From: an uncultured Verrucomicrobiales bacterium
Lineage (GTDB): Bacteria > Verrucomicrobiota > Verrucomicrobiia > Verrucomicrobiales > Akkermansiaceae
NCBI GenBank assembly: GCA_937905985.1
Contig: CALCWC010000001.1
Span: 1 to 45,485 of the forward strand
Reading direction: 5' to 3'
DNA: 45,485 nt
Made by a program: the position numbers and the translations under genes. This document shows, in pieces, positions 16,651 to 23,869 of this stretch (within the stretch, counting starts at the first letter, position 1; every line of letters begins with the position of its first letter). Below the pieces are notes generated by a model, which saw nothing but the letters and a program-made list of their open reading frames with translations, searched no databases and was not told the origin of the DNA.

Positions 16651-17457
16651 TTACAGGGCTGTCAGCAGGCGCAGCAGTTCATCGTTGCCGTAGGCGGCCG
16701 CTTTCATGATGCGGGCCACCTCCTTCTTCTGCTGCTCGCGCACCTTGGCGCTCTGGGTGCGGAATTTCTCCGGCATCACAGAGGTCATGTGGTAGATGAG
16801 GCTCATGTTCTCCGCGCAGGGGTGCTGCTTACGGAAGCTCATGAACTCGCGGTCCAGGGAGTTGAGCTTGGGCACCAGGCCGCGCACCTGCGGCAGGCAG
16901 GCCGCCGCGGTCTTGGCATCCTTCACCTTTTCCAGGGCGCGCGTCAGCTCTGTGTTGGCGGCGGTGATCTTGCAGTAGTAGTCCTCCACCTTCTGCTTGT
17001 CTTCCGCGCTGGCAGCCTTGCCGGGGATGATTTCCATGCGAGCAATCATATCCGTGATGGCGGCCTTCTGCGGTCCGTCGTAGATGATGATGCGGCACTT
17101 GGCCCCCTCTGCCCCGCAGGGAAAGTCGTACAGGTCGCCCGTGAGCCCCTTGTTGAGCCTGGCGTGCTTGCCGTCCATCTCCTTGCCCGCCACCACGCCG
17201 CGCATGGGCGTACCCTCGTGGTCCTGGTTCAGCTCCAAGGCGGAATAGATGAGCAGCTGCGGCTTTTTATCCGCGTCCTCCACGTAGAAGTAGCGGATAT
17301 TCAAGCCGCCGTGGGACTTCACCTCAATGCCCGGCACGCGCGGGATGCGGAAGGTGGACCAGGACTCGAACGTGTCGTACACGGTGGCATCGGCTGCCAG
17401 GACGGCGGGCGCCAGCAGCGCGCTGGACAAAAAGACTCGGGCGATTGTGTTCATCAT
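16651..17457 (-). CDS. Exported protein of unknown function
   Basis: A 268-aa protein. The ATG at 17457 (or the next codon) gives the signal peptide MMNTIARVFLSSALLAPAVLA; the frame open to 17541 crosses the promoter and is not used. The first part (about 25-150) is mixed beta (VYDTFESWSTFRIPRVPG, IRYFYVEDADKKPQLLIY, KCRIIIYDGP). The rest is helical with heptad-like stretches (SAEDKQKVEDYYCKITAANT, EVARIMKAAAYGNDELLRLL) and Cys residues that could pair in the periplasm. I recognise no family. Confidence 0.8.
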   Translation of the reverse strand: MMNTIARVFLSSALLAPAVLAADATVYDTFESWSTFRIPRVPGIEVKSHGGLNIRYFYVEDADKKPQLLIYSALELNQDHEGTPMRGVVAGKEMDGKHARLNKGLTGDLYDFPCGAEGAKCRIIIYDGPQKAAITDMIARMEIIPGKAASAEDKQKVEDYYCKITAANTELTRALEKVKDAKTAAACLPQVRGLVPKLNSLDREFMSFRKQHPCAENMSLIYHMTSVMPEKFRTQSAKVREQQKKEVARIMKAAAYGNDELLRLLTAL

Positions 17458-17488
17458 GCTGTATCGGGAGAAACGACTGCGCTGAGCC

Positions 17489-17518
17489 AGTATATCCCGC
17501 CGCGCCCGGTGTTGACAA
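17489..17518 (-). promoter_or_regulatory. Promoter of the gene at 16651
   Basis: Minus strand TTGTCA (17518-17513), an 18-bp spacer and TATACT (17494-17489). Leader about 25 nt. Confidence 0.7.
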
Positions 17519-17572
17519 GCCCGGATTTCATGGGGGCACATGCATTTTTTCCGTATGTTCCGCGTTGCGCGC

Positions 17573-17601
17573 TTGCCATTCGGCGGGTTGTGTGCTTATC
17601 T
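17573..17601 (+). promoter_or_regulatory. Promoter of the thioredoxin-like cluster
   Basis: TTGCCA (17573-17578), a 17-bp spacer and TTATCT (17596-17601). Leader about 27 nt. Confidence 0.6.
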
Positions 17602-17634
17602 TTAGGCGGCTGCACCCGCCACCTGTACCATACC

Positions 17635-18249
17635 ATGAACAAGCAAACCATCATAGCCCTGGCCGCATGCGCGTGCCTTTCCGGCATCACCGCCCTGCAC
17701 GCCCAGGAATCCCCTGCCCCCAAGGCTTCCAAGGATACCGCCACCCAAGCGCCGAAAAAGGCAAAGAAGGGCAAGAAGAAAGCCCCTGAAACCGTGGTGG
17801 GCAAGGCTCTCAAGACCATCAATTTCATCAACGACACCAAACCCAACACCAAGGCGGAGTTCTACATCTACCTGCAGTCCGCCGCCTGGTGCGGCCCCTG
17901 CAACCAGGAAATGCCCGATGTGGCCAAGCAGTACGCGGCCATGAAGGCTACAGGCAAGGTGGAAATCATCTTCACCAGCGCCGACATGAAGCCCCAGGAA
18001 GCCCTGGATTTCATGGCCAAGTACAATGTTTCCATGCCCTGCATCCTTTCCTGGAAGGAGGTGGACCGCAAGTACGTGGCATCCGACGAGGCGGCCAAGC
18101 TCCCCGGCTTCACCTACTCCAAGCCGGTGCCCCACGCCACGCTTGTGGATGCCTCCGGCAAGGTCATCAAGGATGCCCACGCCTTCCACGTCATTCCCCA
18201 GTGGCGGGAACTCACGGGCATCAAGGAGGACAAGCCCGCAGCCAAGTGA
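17635..18249 (+). CDS. Periplasmic thioredoxin-like protein (1 of 3)
   Basis: A 204-aa protein: signal peptide to about residue 23 (MNKQTIIALAACACLSGITA), a Lys/Ala/Pro-rich linker (30-50), then a thioredoxin fold. The redox motif is AAWCGPCNQEMP (C86, C89), followed by IIFTSADMKPQEALDFMAKY and the cis-Pro region KPVPHATLVDASGKVIKD. The pattern is that of TlpA/ResA-type thiol-disulfide reductases or disulfide exchange proteins of the periplasm. It is the first of three tandem paralogs on the same strand, and an extra segment (about 140-155) is absent from the third. It may help keep exported Cys-nucleophile proteases or Cys-rich proteins in the right redox state; that link is inference from proximity. 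Confidence 0.87.
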   Translation: MNKQTIIALAACACLSGITALHAQESPAPKASKDTATQAPKKAKKGKKKAPETVVGKALKTINFINDTKPNTKAEFYIYLQSAAWCGPCNQEMPDVAKQYAAMKATGKVEIIFTSADMKPQEALDFMAKYNVSMPCILSWKEVDRKYVASDEAAKLPGFTYSKPVPHATLVDASGKVIKDAHAFHVIPQWRELTGIKEDKPAAK

Positions 18250-18312
18250 GCCAGGGACAGCAAGGGCACTTTGTGCTGGACATACGGACAAGCATTTGAC
18301 AGGATACACGGT

Positions 18313-18906
18313 ATGAAAATTCTCTTTTCCCTCATAGGTTTGGCATGCATGCTCACCATGGCTCCGCTGCCGGGTGGGGCCGCGCCGGACGAGGCCCCCG
18401 CCAAATCCGCCAAGGGAGCCAAGAAGAAGGCCGGCAAGAAAGCGTTCTCGCCGGAACTGAAAAAAGCCCTGGGCAAGCTTCCCTACATCTCCCCCAAGCG
18501 ACTCAACCCCAAGGCGGAGTTCTTCATTTACCTGCAATCCGGCTCCCAGTGCCGCAACTGCAACTATGAGATGCCCGGCGTGGTCAAGGAGTACAAGGAC
18601 ATGAAGGAGAGCGGCGCCGCCGTGGATATTCTGCTCATCTGCCATGACGACAAGCCGGAGACCGCCCTGGCGTTCATGAAGAAGTACGGAGCGGATTTCC
18701 CCGTGGTGCTGCGCAAGGATGTGAGCCCGGAAACCCTGCCGGGCTTTGAGAGTGCACACGGCATCCCCTACTGGCAAATTGTGCGCACCGACACCGCCGA
18801 GGCCACCAAGGGACGCGGTCCCGCCCTGGAGAACTGGCGTCTCAAGACCGTGGACAAGCCCGCCGTACCCGTCCGCCCGCGCCCTCCGCAGCCCCAGGCC
18901 TCCTGA
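18313..18906 (+). CDS. Thioredoxin-like protein with CRNC motif (2 of 3)
   Basis: A 197-aa paralog of its neighbours: signal peptide (MKILFSLIGLACMLTMAPLP), a Lys/Ala linker, then the thioredoxin fold. The usual WCGPC is replaced by SQCRNCNYEMP (C80, C83): both Cys are kept, but the Trp, Gly and Pro are gone, which should change the redox potential. The cis-Pro is kept in GIPYWQIV. The C-terminus ends in a Pro/Arg-rich tail (PAVPVRPRPPQPQAS). The ATG at 18313 is chosen for the signal peptide; the frame is open 14 codons further up. It lies 63 nt after the first paralog and is probably co-transcribed with it. Confidence 0.85.
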   Translation: MKILFSLIGLACMLTMAPLPGGAAPDEAPAKSAKGAKKKAGKKAFSPELKKALGKLPYISPKRLNPKAEFFIYLQSGSQCRNCNYEMPGVVKEYKDMKESGAAVDILLICHDDKPETALAFMKKYGADFPVVLRKDVSPETLPGFESAHGIPYWQIVRTDTAEATKGRGPALENWRLKTVDKPAVPVRPRPPQPQAS

Positions 18907-18943
18907 TGCAGGTTGCTTCACAAACACCCCTGTACGGTATGTG

Positions 18944-18972
18944 TTGACATAGGTGCGTGAGACTACTATACT
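18944..18972 (+). promoter_or_regulatory. Strong promoter, probably leaderless transcript (thioredoxin-like 3)
   Basis: TTGACA (18944-18949), a 17-bp spacer and TATACT (18967-18972). Only 6 nt separate the -10 box from the ATG at 18979, so transcription should start at the ATG itself. Confidence 0.8.
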
Positions 18973-18978
18973 ACCGCC

Positions 18979-19497
18979 ATGAAAACGACACTATTGACCA
19001 TTCTACTCGCCCTCACAGCCGTGGTGGCCGTGCCTGCCGCGTATGCCGAGGACGCAGGCGGCAATTCCACAGCCGCTGCTTCGGAGGGCAACAAAATCGG
19101 CGATGCCCTGAAAACCATCAAGAAGTTTGCCACCGGCAAGAAGCCGAACACGAATGCCAAGTACTACATTCTGCTGGAATCCGCCAGCTGGTGCGGCCCC
19201 TGCAACCAGGAGATGCCCCATGTAGTGAAGGCGTACAAGGAGATGCTCAAAACCAAGCAGGTGGAGCTCATCCTGATGAGCCACGACAACGATGGTGCCA
19301 CCGCCAAGGCATTCATGAAGAAGTACCACGGCAATTTCCCCTGCATCATCGCCAAATCGGCGGATGCCAAGGTGATTCCCGGTTTCAAGCCTGCCAACGG
19401 CATTCCCCATGCCATCATCATGGATGCCTCCGGCAAGGTGATTACGGAGGGCCACGGCTCCCTGGTTGCCAAGTGGAAGGACCACTGCCCGCTGTAA
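18979..19497 (+). CDS. Periplasmic thioredoxin-like protein (3 of 3)
   Basis: A 172-aa protein: signal peptide MKTTLLTILLALTAVVAVPA, a short linker, then a thioredoxin domain with SASWCGPCNQEMP (C72, C75), LILMSHDNDGATAKAFMKKY and the cis-Pro region NGIPHAIIMDASGKVITEG. It is the shortest and most canonical of the three paralogs. It has its own consensus promoter whose -10 box touches the start codon, so it is probably expressed as a leaderless mRNA independently of the two genes before it. A terminator follows the stop. Confidence 0.88.
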   Translation: MKTTLLTILLALTAVVAVPAAYAEDAGGNSTAAASEGNKIGDALKTIKKFATGKKPNTNAKYYILLESASWCGPCNQEMPHVVKAYKEMLKTKQVELILMSHDNDGATAKAFMKKYHGNFPCIIAKSADAKVIPGFKPANGIPHAIIMDASGKVITEGHGSLVAKWKDHCPL

Positions 19498-19520
19498 CGC
19501 CGCGGCAAGCGTATTTCCCC

Positions 19521-19560
19521 CAAGGCCCCGTGCGGTTCTCCGTGCCGGGGCCTTGCTTTA
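19521..19560 (+). terminator. Terminator of thioredoxin-like gene 3
   Basis: CAAGGCCCCG (19521-19530) pairs with CGGGGCCTTG (19546-19555), followed by CTTTATA. Confidence 0.75.
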
Positions 19561-19611
19561 TACATTTATAGGCCCTGGGGAGGCTTCCTCCACGGCAACT
19601 CCCGCAGAAAC

Positions 19612-20370
19612 TCAATACGCGGTTCGGCGCTGGTAAAGCCCCTTGGCGTAGCTGCGCTCGTTGATGAAATCCTTCAGGCTCTTGCCCTGGGCGCGGTACT
19701 CGCCGCCAATGGTGAGCAATTCTCCCATCTTCTTGGCCCAGAGCTGCAGGTTGGCATCCGCCGTGCCGGAGCGCTTGTAGGCGTTGGCGCTGTACAGACG
19801 GGCCTTGGCGCGGTTGGAATCCTTGAACGCCATGAGCAGGCGCCCGGTCTTCACGTCGCGCATCGTGCCCTCAATGCAGATATCACCCTCCGCAAAGTTG
19901 GACACCACAGATGACACACCGGGCACCGGTATGAAGTAGCCGCCCACCTCAGATGCCACGCGCAGGCCCGGACGCTGGGTGCGGAAGCGCACCACGGAGA
20001 AATCCATGCGCACGGTGGCCTTCTCCGGAGAGTCCGTGAGCGTCCACCTGTTGATGAGCTTGTTGGTGCTGATAGAAGACGCAATGGACTTGGTCAGGTA
20101 GTCGTGCATCTGCTTCTGCATCAGGGGAACGTACTCCTCATGCCCCTTTTCCACCAGGTGCATATCTAGCGGGGCAATATAGATGCTGCCCACGGCAGGG
20201 GCATCATACGGCTGGTCCGGCAGCCAGTATCCATCCACCGCTACCTTCAGTGAATGGGTGAGCGGCACATCGTAGAGACCGCTTTCAGATTTCAACCTGG
20301 ACTGCGAGAAACTGCATGATGCCAGCAGGAGACTGACACCCAACAAAATCAAATGAAGTGTCTTAATCAT
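19612..20370 (-). CDS. Lipoprotein, possibly DUF3313-like
   Basis: A 252-aa protein with a lipoprotein signal (LLGVSLLLASC, lipid Cys at 19). The body has the pattern of DUF3313-type lipoproteins: YIAPLDMHLV, then MQKQMHDYLTKSIASSI, a central beta region (EKATVRMDFSVVRFRTQRPG) and GDICIEGTMRDVKTGRLLMAF. It should sit in the periplasmic leaflet of one of the membranes. The family assignment is from pattern memory and is moderate; the function is unknown. The promoter ends 6 nt before the ATG. Confidence 0.8.
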   Translation of the reverse strand: MIKTLHLILLGVSLLLASCSFSQSRLKSESGLYDVPLTHSLKVAVDGYWLPDQPYDAPAVGSIYIAPLDMHLVEKGHEEYVPLMQKQMHDYLTKSIASSISTNKLINRWTLTDSPEKATVRMDFSVVRFRTQRPGLRVASEVGGYFIPVPGVSSVVSNFAEGDICIEGTMRDVKTGRLLMAFKDSNRAKARLYSANAYKRSGTADANLQLWAKKMGELLTIGGEYRAQGKSLKDFINERSYAKGLYQRRTAY

Positions 20371-20376
20371 TCTGTA

Positions 20377-20405
20377 AGAGTATCGCGCCTCGCATGCTTT
20401 GGCAA
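20377..20405 (-). promoter_or_regulatory. Promoter with -10 box at the ATG (lipoprotein gene)
   Basis: Minus strand TTGCCA (20405-20400), a 17-bp spacer and TACTCT (20382-20377); the ATG at 20370 is 6 nt further on. Confidence 0.6.
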
Positions 20406-20459
20406 GAAATAAACGGGGAAAATCGAGAAAAAAGGCCTATGAGACGAATTATTTCGGGC

Positions 20460-20488
20460 TTTCCAAGAGAGGTCTGCGGTGCTATGAT
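20460..20488 (+). promoter_or_regulatory. Promoter with -10 box at the ATG (small lipoprotein)
   Basis: TTTCCA (20460-20465), a 17-bp spacer and TATGAT (20483-20488); the ATG at 20496 is 7 nt further on. Confidence 0.55.
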
Positions 20489-20495
20489 GCGCGGC

Positions 20496-20834
20496 ATGAA
20501 GCACATTTTTCTATTTGCCGTAGCCGCGGTGGCGCTCACATCCTGCTCCCTGATGCCCGTCACCACCATCAGCCGTTCCGAACTGCTGACCCCCTCCACC
20601 ATGACGGCGATAGACCCCTCCACCTACACCGGCATGATGTACTACGGTGCAGACGACACATACGACTACTTCACCCGCAACAGCCTGAAGTACCGCGTGC
20701 TCCGCACGGAGAACGCCATGCCCAATGCCGGGCGCTTCCCCTTCGACGACTGGAAGACGGGCAAGCTCTACAGCCAGGCCGCAGCCAGCGGCGGCTTGCA
20801 GGGCCTGCTCAACAAATACCGCCAGTCCCGGTAA
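20496..20834 (+). CDS. Small lipoprotein
   Basis: A 112-aa protein. The ATG at 20496 gives a lipoprotein signal (MKHIFLFAVAAVALTSC, lipid Cys at 17). The mature part has an aromatic stretch (YTGMMYYGADDTYDYFTRNS), a VLRTENAMPNAGRFPFDDW segment and ends in a short helix. I recognise no family. It is transcribed divergently from the lipoprotein at 19612, and the two promoters lie back to back in 125 bp, so the pair may be co-regulated. Confidence 0.8.
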   Translation: MKHIFLFAVAAVALTSCSLMPVTTISRSELLTPSTMTAIDPSTYTGMMYYGADDTYDYFTRNSLKYRVLRTENAMPNAGRFPFDDWKTGKLYSQAAASGGLQGLLNKYRQSR

Positions 20835-20918
20835 GGATTGACCCCCCAACCAAGACGCGCTGGACCCGCCGCATCGTCTCCCAGCCCGCGAGCGGCGCGG
20901 GAACAGGGGACTCCGAGC

Positions 20919-20947
20919 TTGAAAGAATACCGGGATTTTGGTAAGGT
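20919..20947 (+). promoter_or_regulatory. Promoter of rpoN with -10 box at the ATG
   Basis: TTGAAA (20919-20924), a 17-bp spacer and TAAGGT (20942-20947); the ATG at 20956 is 8 nt further on. Confidence 0.65.
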
Positions 20948-20955
20948 AGGTGCGC

Positions 20956-22269
20956 ATGGGAGAGATGCGGCAGGGCATGGGACAAAACATGGTGGCGACA
21001 GCCTCCATGCAGTTCTTCATGCGCGCGCTGCAGGCCACCAATATGGAGCTGCGCCAGATGGTGACGCAGGCGATGACCGCCAATCCCGCATTGGAAGAGG
21101 TTTCCCCCAAAGAAGCCCAGGAGGATGATTCTCCCGGCGCGGTGGATCATGACGCCACGCGGCGGCACAGCGAGTTCATGGATACCCTGGAGGCGGAAGA
21201 GACGCTTGTTTCCCACCTGGAGGAGGAGCTGCGGCAGAGCGGCCTGCCGGAGCCCGTGGAGGCCGCGGCGCTCACGCTGGTGCAGTATCTGGACACGCAC
21301 GGCATGTTCGACGAGCCTCCGGCAGAAATCGCGGCACGGGAGGGGATTCCCGACAACGTGTTGCAGGAGGCGCTGCAGGCTGTGCAGGAGCTGGATCCCG
21401 CGGGCGTGGGGGCTGTGGATTTGCGGGAGAGCCTGCTCATCCAGCTTCGGCGTGCGGGCGAGACGAGCGACGCCCTGCCCGTCCGCGTGCTGCAGGAGCA
21501 ATGGGACGCGCTGGTGCGGCACCGCTATGCGGATGCTGCACGCGCCCTAGGCGTGACGGAGGACGACGTGCAGGCGGCGGCCTACCGCATCTCGCGCCTG
21601 AACCCCGACCCCGGCAGCGGGTTCGCACAGACCGAACGCAACATCATCGAGCCGGACATTGTGGTGGACGCGGACGAAAGCGGCCGCTATGTTGCGCGGC
21701 TCACGGGCGAGAACATCCCGCAACTGGAGCTTTCCGCGGAATACCGCGAGATGATGGCGGAACAGGCAGACAAGCCGGAGGTGCGCCAGTACCTCTCCCG
21801 CTGCTTCAAGGAAGGGCGCGAGGTCATACGCGCCGTGGCGGAGCGCCAGGCCACCATCCTGGCCGTGGCGCAGGCCGTGGTGGCGCGCCAGCAGGTCTTT
21901 TTCCGCAAGGGCCGCGCGGAGCTGCGCCCCATGCGCATGGAGGACGTGGCCGCAGACACGGGTCTGGCCGTCTCCACCGTGTCGCGCGCGGTGAGCGGCA
22001 AGTACCTCCGCTGCAGCCACGGCGTGTACGCGCTGCGCAGCTTCTTCGCCGCCGCCCTTCCCTCCGGGGAGGACGATGCCGTCTCCGCGGATGCCGTGCA
22101 GCAGCAGATACTGCGTCTGGTGCAGGAGGAAGACCCCGCGCACCCGCTGTCTGACGCCGCGCTGGAGGCCGCGCTGGCAGAGCGCGGCATCACGGTGGCG
22201 CGCCGAACCATCGCCAAGTACCGCGAGAAGCTGAAAATCCTGCCCACCAACCTTCGCCGCCGCAAGTGA
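20956..22269 (+). CDS. rpoN: RNA polymerase sigma-54 factor
   Basis: A 437-aa protein. A GTG two codons upstream is possible, but the promoter position favours the ATG at 20956. The three sigma-54 regions are present: an N-terminal activator-interaction region (MQFFMRALQATNMELRQMV, ending in ANPALEE), a core-binding region (about 90-270, DPAGVGAVDLRESLLIQL and RISRLNPDPGSGF), and the DNA-binding part with the HTH MEDVAADTGLAVSTVSRAVS and the RpoN box ARRTIAKYREKL near the C-terminus. Region I is short on Gln. It directs transcription from -24/-12 promoters with enhancer-binding ATPases; none of those ATPases lies in the window. Its stop is 3 nt before the next ATG, which suggests coupled translation with the ABC ATPase gene. 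Confidence 0.95.
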   Translation: MGEMRQGMGQNMVATASMQFFMRALQATNMELRQMVTQAMTANPALEEVSPKEAQEDDSPGAVDHDATRRHSEFMDTLEAEETLVSHLEEELRQSGLPEPVEAAALTLVQYLDTHGMFDEPPAEIAAREGIPDNVLQEALQAVQELDPAGVGAVDLRESLLIQLRRAGETSDALPVRVLQEQWDALVRHRYADAARALGVTEDDVQAAAYRISRLNPDPGSGFAQTERNIIEPDIVVDADESGRYVARLTGENIPQLELSAEYREMMAEQADKPEVRQYLSRCFKEGREVIRAVAERQATILAVAQAVVARQQVFFRKGRAELRPMRMEDVAADTGLAVSTVSRAVSGKYLRCSHGVYALRSFFAAALPSGEDDAVSADAVQQQILRLVQEEDPAHPLSDAALEAALAERGITVARRTIAKYREKLKILPTNLRRRK

Positions 22270-22272
22270 ACC

Positions 22273-23259
22273 ATGTCTGAACCCATCCTCAACGTCAGCA
22301 ACCTATCCGTGGAGTTCCACACCCGCGCAGGCATCAACTACGCGGTGAACGATGTATCGTTCCACCTGCACGCGGGGGAAACGCTGGGCATCGTGGGTGA
22401 ATCCGGCAGCGGAAAGTCGGTGACCTGCTCCGCGCTCATGGGTCTGCTGCCCTGCCCTCCCGCCGTCATCGGGGCGGAGTCGCGCGCCATGTTCGCGGGC
22501 ATGGATTTGCTGCACATCACGGAAAAGGAGATGTCCAAGCTGCGCGGCCGGCGCATCTCCATGATCTTCCAAGACCCCATGACCAGCCTCAACCCCTGCA
22601 TGACCGTGGGGGACCAGGTGGCGGAGCCCCTGGTGCTGCACCACGGGATGACGTGGAAGGAGGCGCGACGCGCAGCGGTGGAGGAGCTTGCCCGCACGGG
22701 CATCCCGGAGCCGGACAAGCGCGCGCGCTGCTACCCGCACGAATTCTCCGGCGGCATGCGCCAGCGCGTCATGATTGCCATGGCGCTCATCACACGCCCG
22801 GAAATCCTGATAGCGGACGAACCCACCACCGCGCTGGACGTCACCGTGCAGAAGCAGGTGCTGGATTTGCTTTCGGAGCGGCAGCGCGAGCTGGGCACGG
22901 CGGTCATCCTCATCACCCATGATTTGGGCGTGGTGAAGCAGTACGCGCACCGCATCCAGGTGATGTATGCGGGAAGCATCGTGGAATCCGCGCCTGCGGA
23001 GGAACTGCTGGCACACCCGCTGCACGCCTACACGCGCGCCCTGATGGCATCCATCCCCGCCGCCAAGGCAAAGGGCGAGCCCCTGCAGACCATCCCCGGC
23101 CTGCCGCCCACCTTGCGGGAACCCATCCGCGGCTGCGCCTTCAAACCCCGCAACACCATCGGCCACCCAGAACTCTGCCTCACCGACCGCGTGCCGGATC
23201 TGGTGGAAGCCGAACCGGGGCATTGGGTCAGGAATTGCCCGGGATGCCGCCTGAATTGA
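22273..23259 (+). CDS. Oligopeptide/dipeptide ABC transporter ATP-binding protein (OppD/DppD type)
   Basis: A 328-aa ATPase of an ABC importer for peptides or nickel. Walker A GESGSGKS (42-49), Q-loop Q100, signature FSGGMRQR (158-165), Walker B ILIADE (178-183), switch H216. After the nucleotide-binding domain it has the C-terminal Oligo_HPY extension (LHAYTRALMASIP, IPGLPPTLREP, then spaced Cys residues) that marks OppD/DppD rather than OppF. It binds to the cytoplasmic face of permeases that are not in this window. It is 3 nt downstream of rpoN and shares its transcript, an uncommon pairing. Downstream it converges on the membrane protein at 23291. Confidence 0.93.
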   Translation: MSEPILNVSNLSVEFHTRAGINYAVNDVSFHLHAGETLGIVGESGSGKSVTCSALMGLLPCPPAVIGAESRAMFAGMDLLHITEKEMSKLRGRRISMIFQDPMTSLNPCMTVGDQVAEPLVLHHGMTWKEARRAAVEELARTGIPEPDKRARCYPHEFSGGMRQRVMIAMALITRPEILIADEPTTALDVTVQKQVLDLLSERQRELGTAVILITHDLGVVKQYAHRIQVMYAGSIVESAPAEELLAHPLHAYTRALMASIPAAKAKGEPLQTIPGLPPTLREPIRGCAFKPRNTIGHPELCLTDRVPDLVEAEPGHWVRNCPGCRLN

Positions 23260-23289
23260 CAATCTACAATTGACGATTGACAATTGGAG
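23256..23289 (+). repeat. ACAATTGAC-type post-stop repeat
   Basis: Immediately after the stop: variants of a 10-12 bp unit (TTGACAATCTACAATTGACG, ATTGACAATTGG). It is a looser relative of the TACAATG repeats at 1692, 34781, 34891 and 44497 and occupies the same position. Confidence 0.5.
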
Positions 23290-23290
23290 A

Positions 23291-23869
23291 CTACGCCGCG
23301 CACACCCACGTGTACACGCCGGATACCGCCAGGGAGACGATGAAAAGAATGCCGGTGGCGCGGATGGCGCGGGCGGCAAAGGCGTTGACAGCGGGCATGC
23401 GTGCGGGGGAAAGCCTGCAGGTGAGAAGCAGGGTGAGCACCAGTGAAGGAACGGCGAGGAACAGCTGGTGGATGAATGGGAGGAAAAGCATCCCGGCGTA
23501 TTCATCCCCGCCCAAATCCAGCAGTCCGCCCGCCACGCACGGGTAGATGAGAAAGCCCAAGGCGTAGCTGGCGACAACCAGCACGCCGATGCACAACAGA
23601 AACGCGGTGGAGCGCCCCGGCAGGAAATAGAGATATGCCAGCGACGTCACCAGAGGAACGCCGAAGAAAAACGCCGCCATCATCACCGCGCCCACGGGAG
23701 TGGAGGCATGGACGGTGTCGTGCAGATACGTGTGGGGCAGACAGAGCAGCCCCAAACCGAGGCACAGCAGGAGCGCCCCGATGTACAGCAGGGCCTCACC
23801 CCACAGGGGCAAGACCCCCCGCCCGTCCCCGGGGACGGGCGGGAGGGAGCTGTTGGCGTCGTCCGTCAT
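23291..23869 (-). CDS. Integral membrane protein of unknown function
   Basis: A 192-aa protein with about five transmembrane segments (roughly 26-45, 60-83, 88-110, 128-150 and 170-190), a Pro/Gly-rich cytoplasmic N-terminus and a conserved-looking HTYLHDTVHAS loop. No family is recognised. The ATG at 23869 overlaps the TGA of the hexosaminidase gene by one base (TGATG), so the two should be translationally coupled, although the products share no obvious function. Confidence 0.75.
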   Translation of the reverse strand: MTDDANSSLPPVPGDGRGVLPLWGEALLYIGALLLCLGLGLLCLPHTYLHDTVHASTPVGAVMMAAFFFGVPLVTSLAYLYFLPGRSTAFLLCIGVLVVASYALGFLIYPCVAGGLLDLGGDEYAGMLFLPFIHQLFLAVPSLVLTLLLTCRLSPARMPAVNAFAARAIRATGILFIVSLAVSGVYTWVCAA

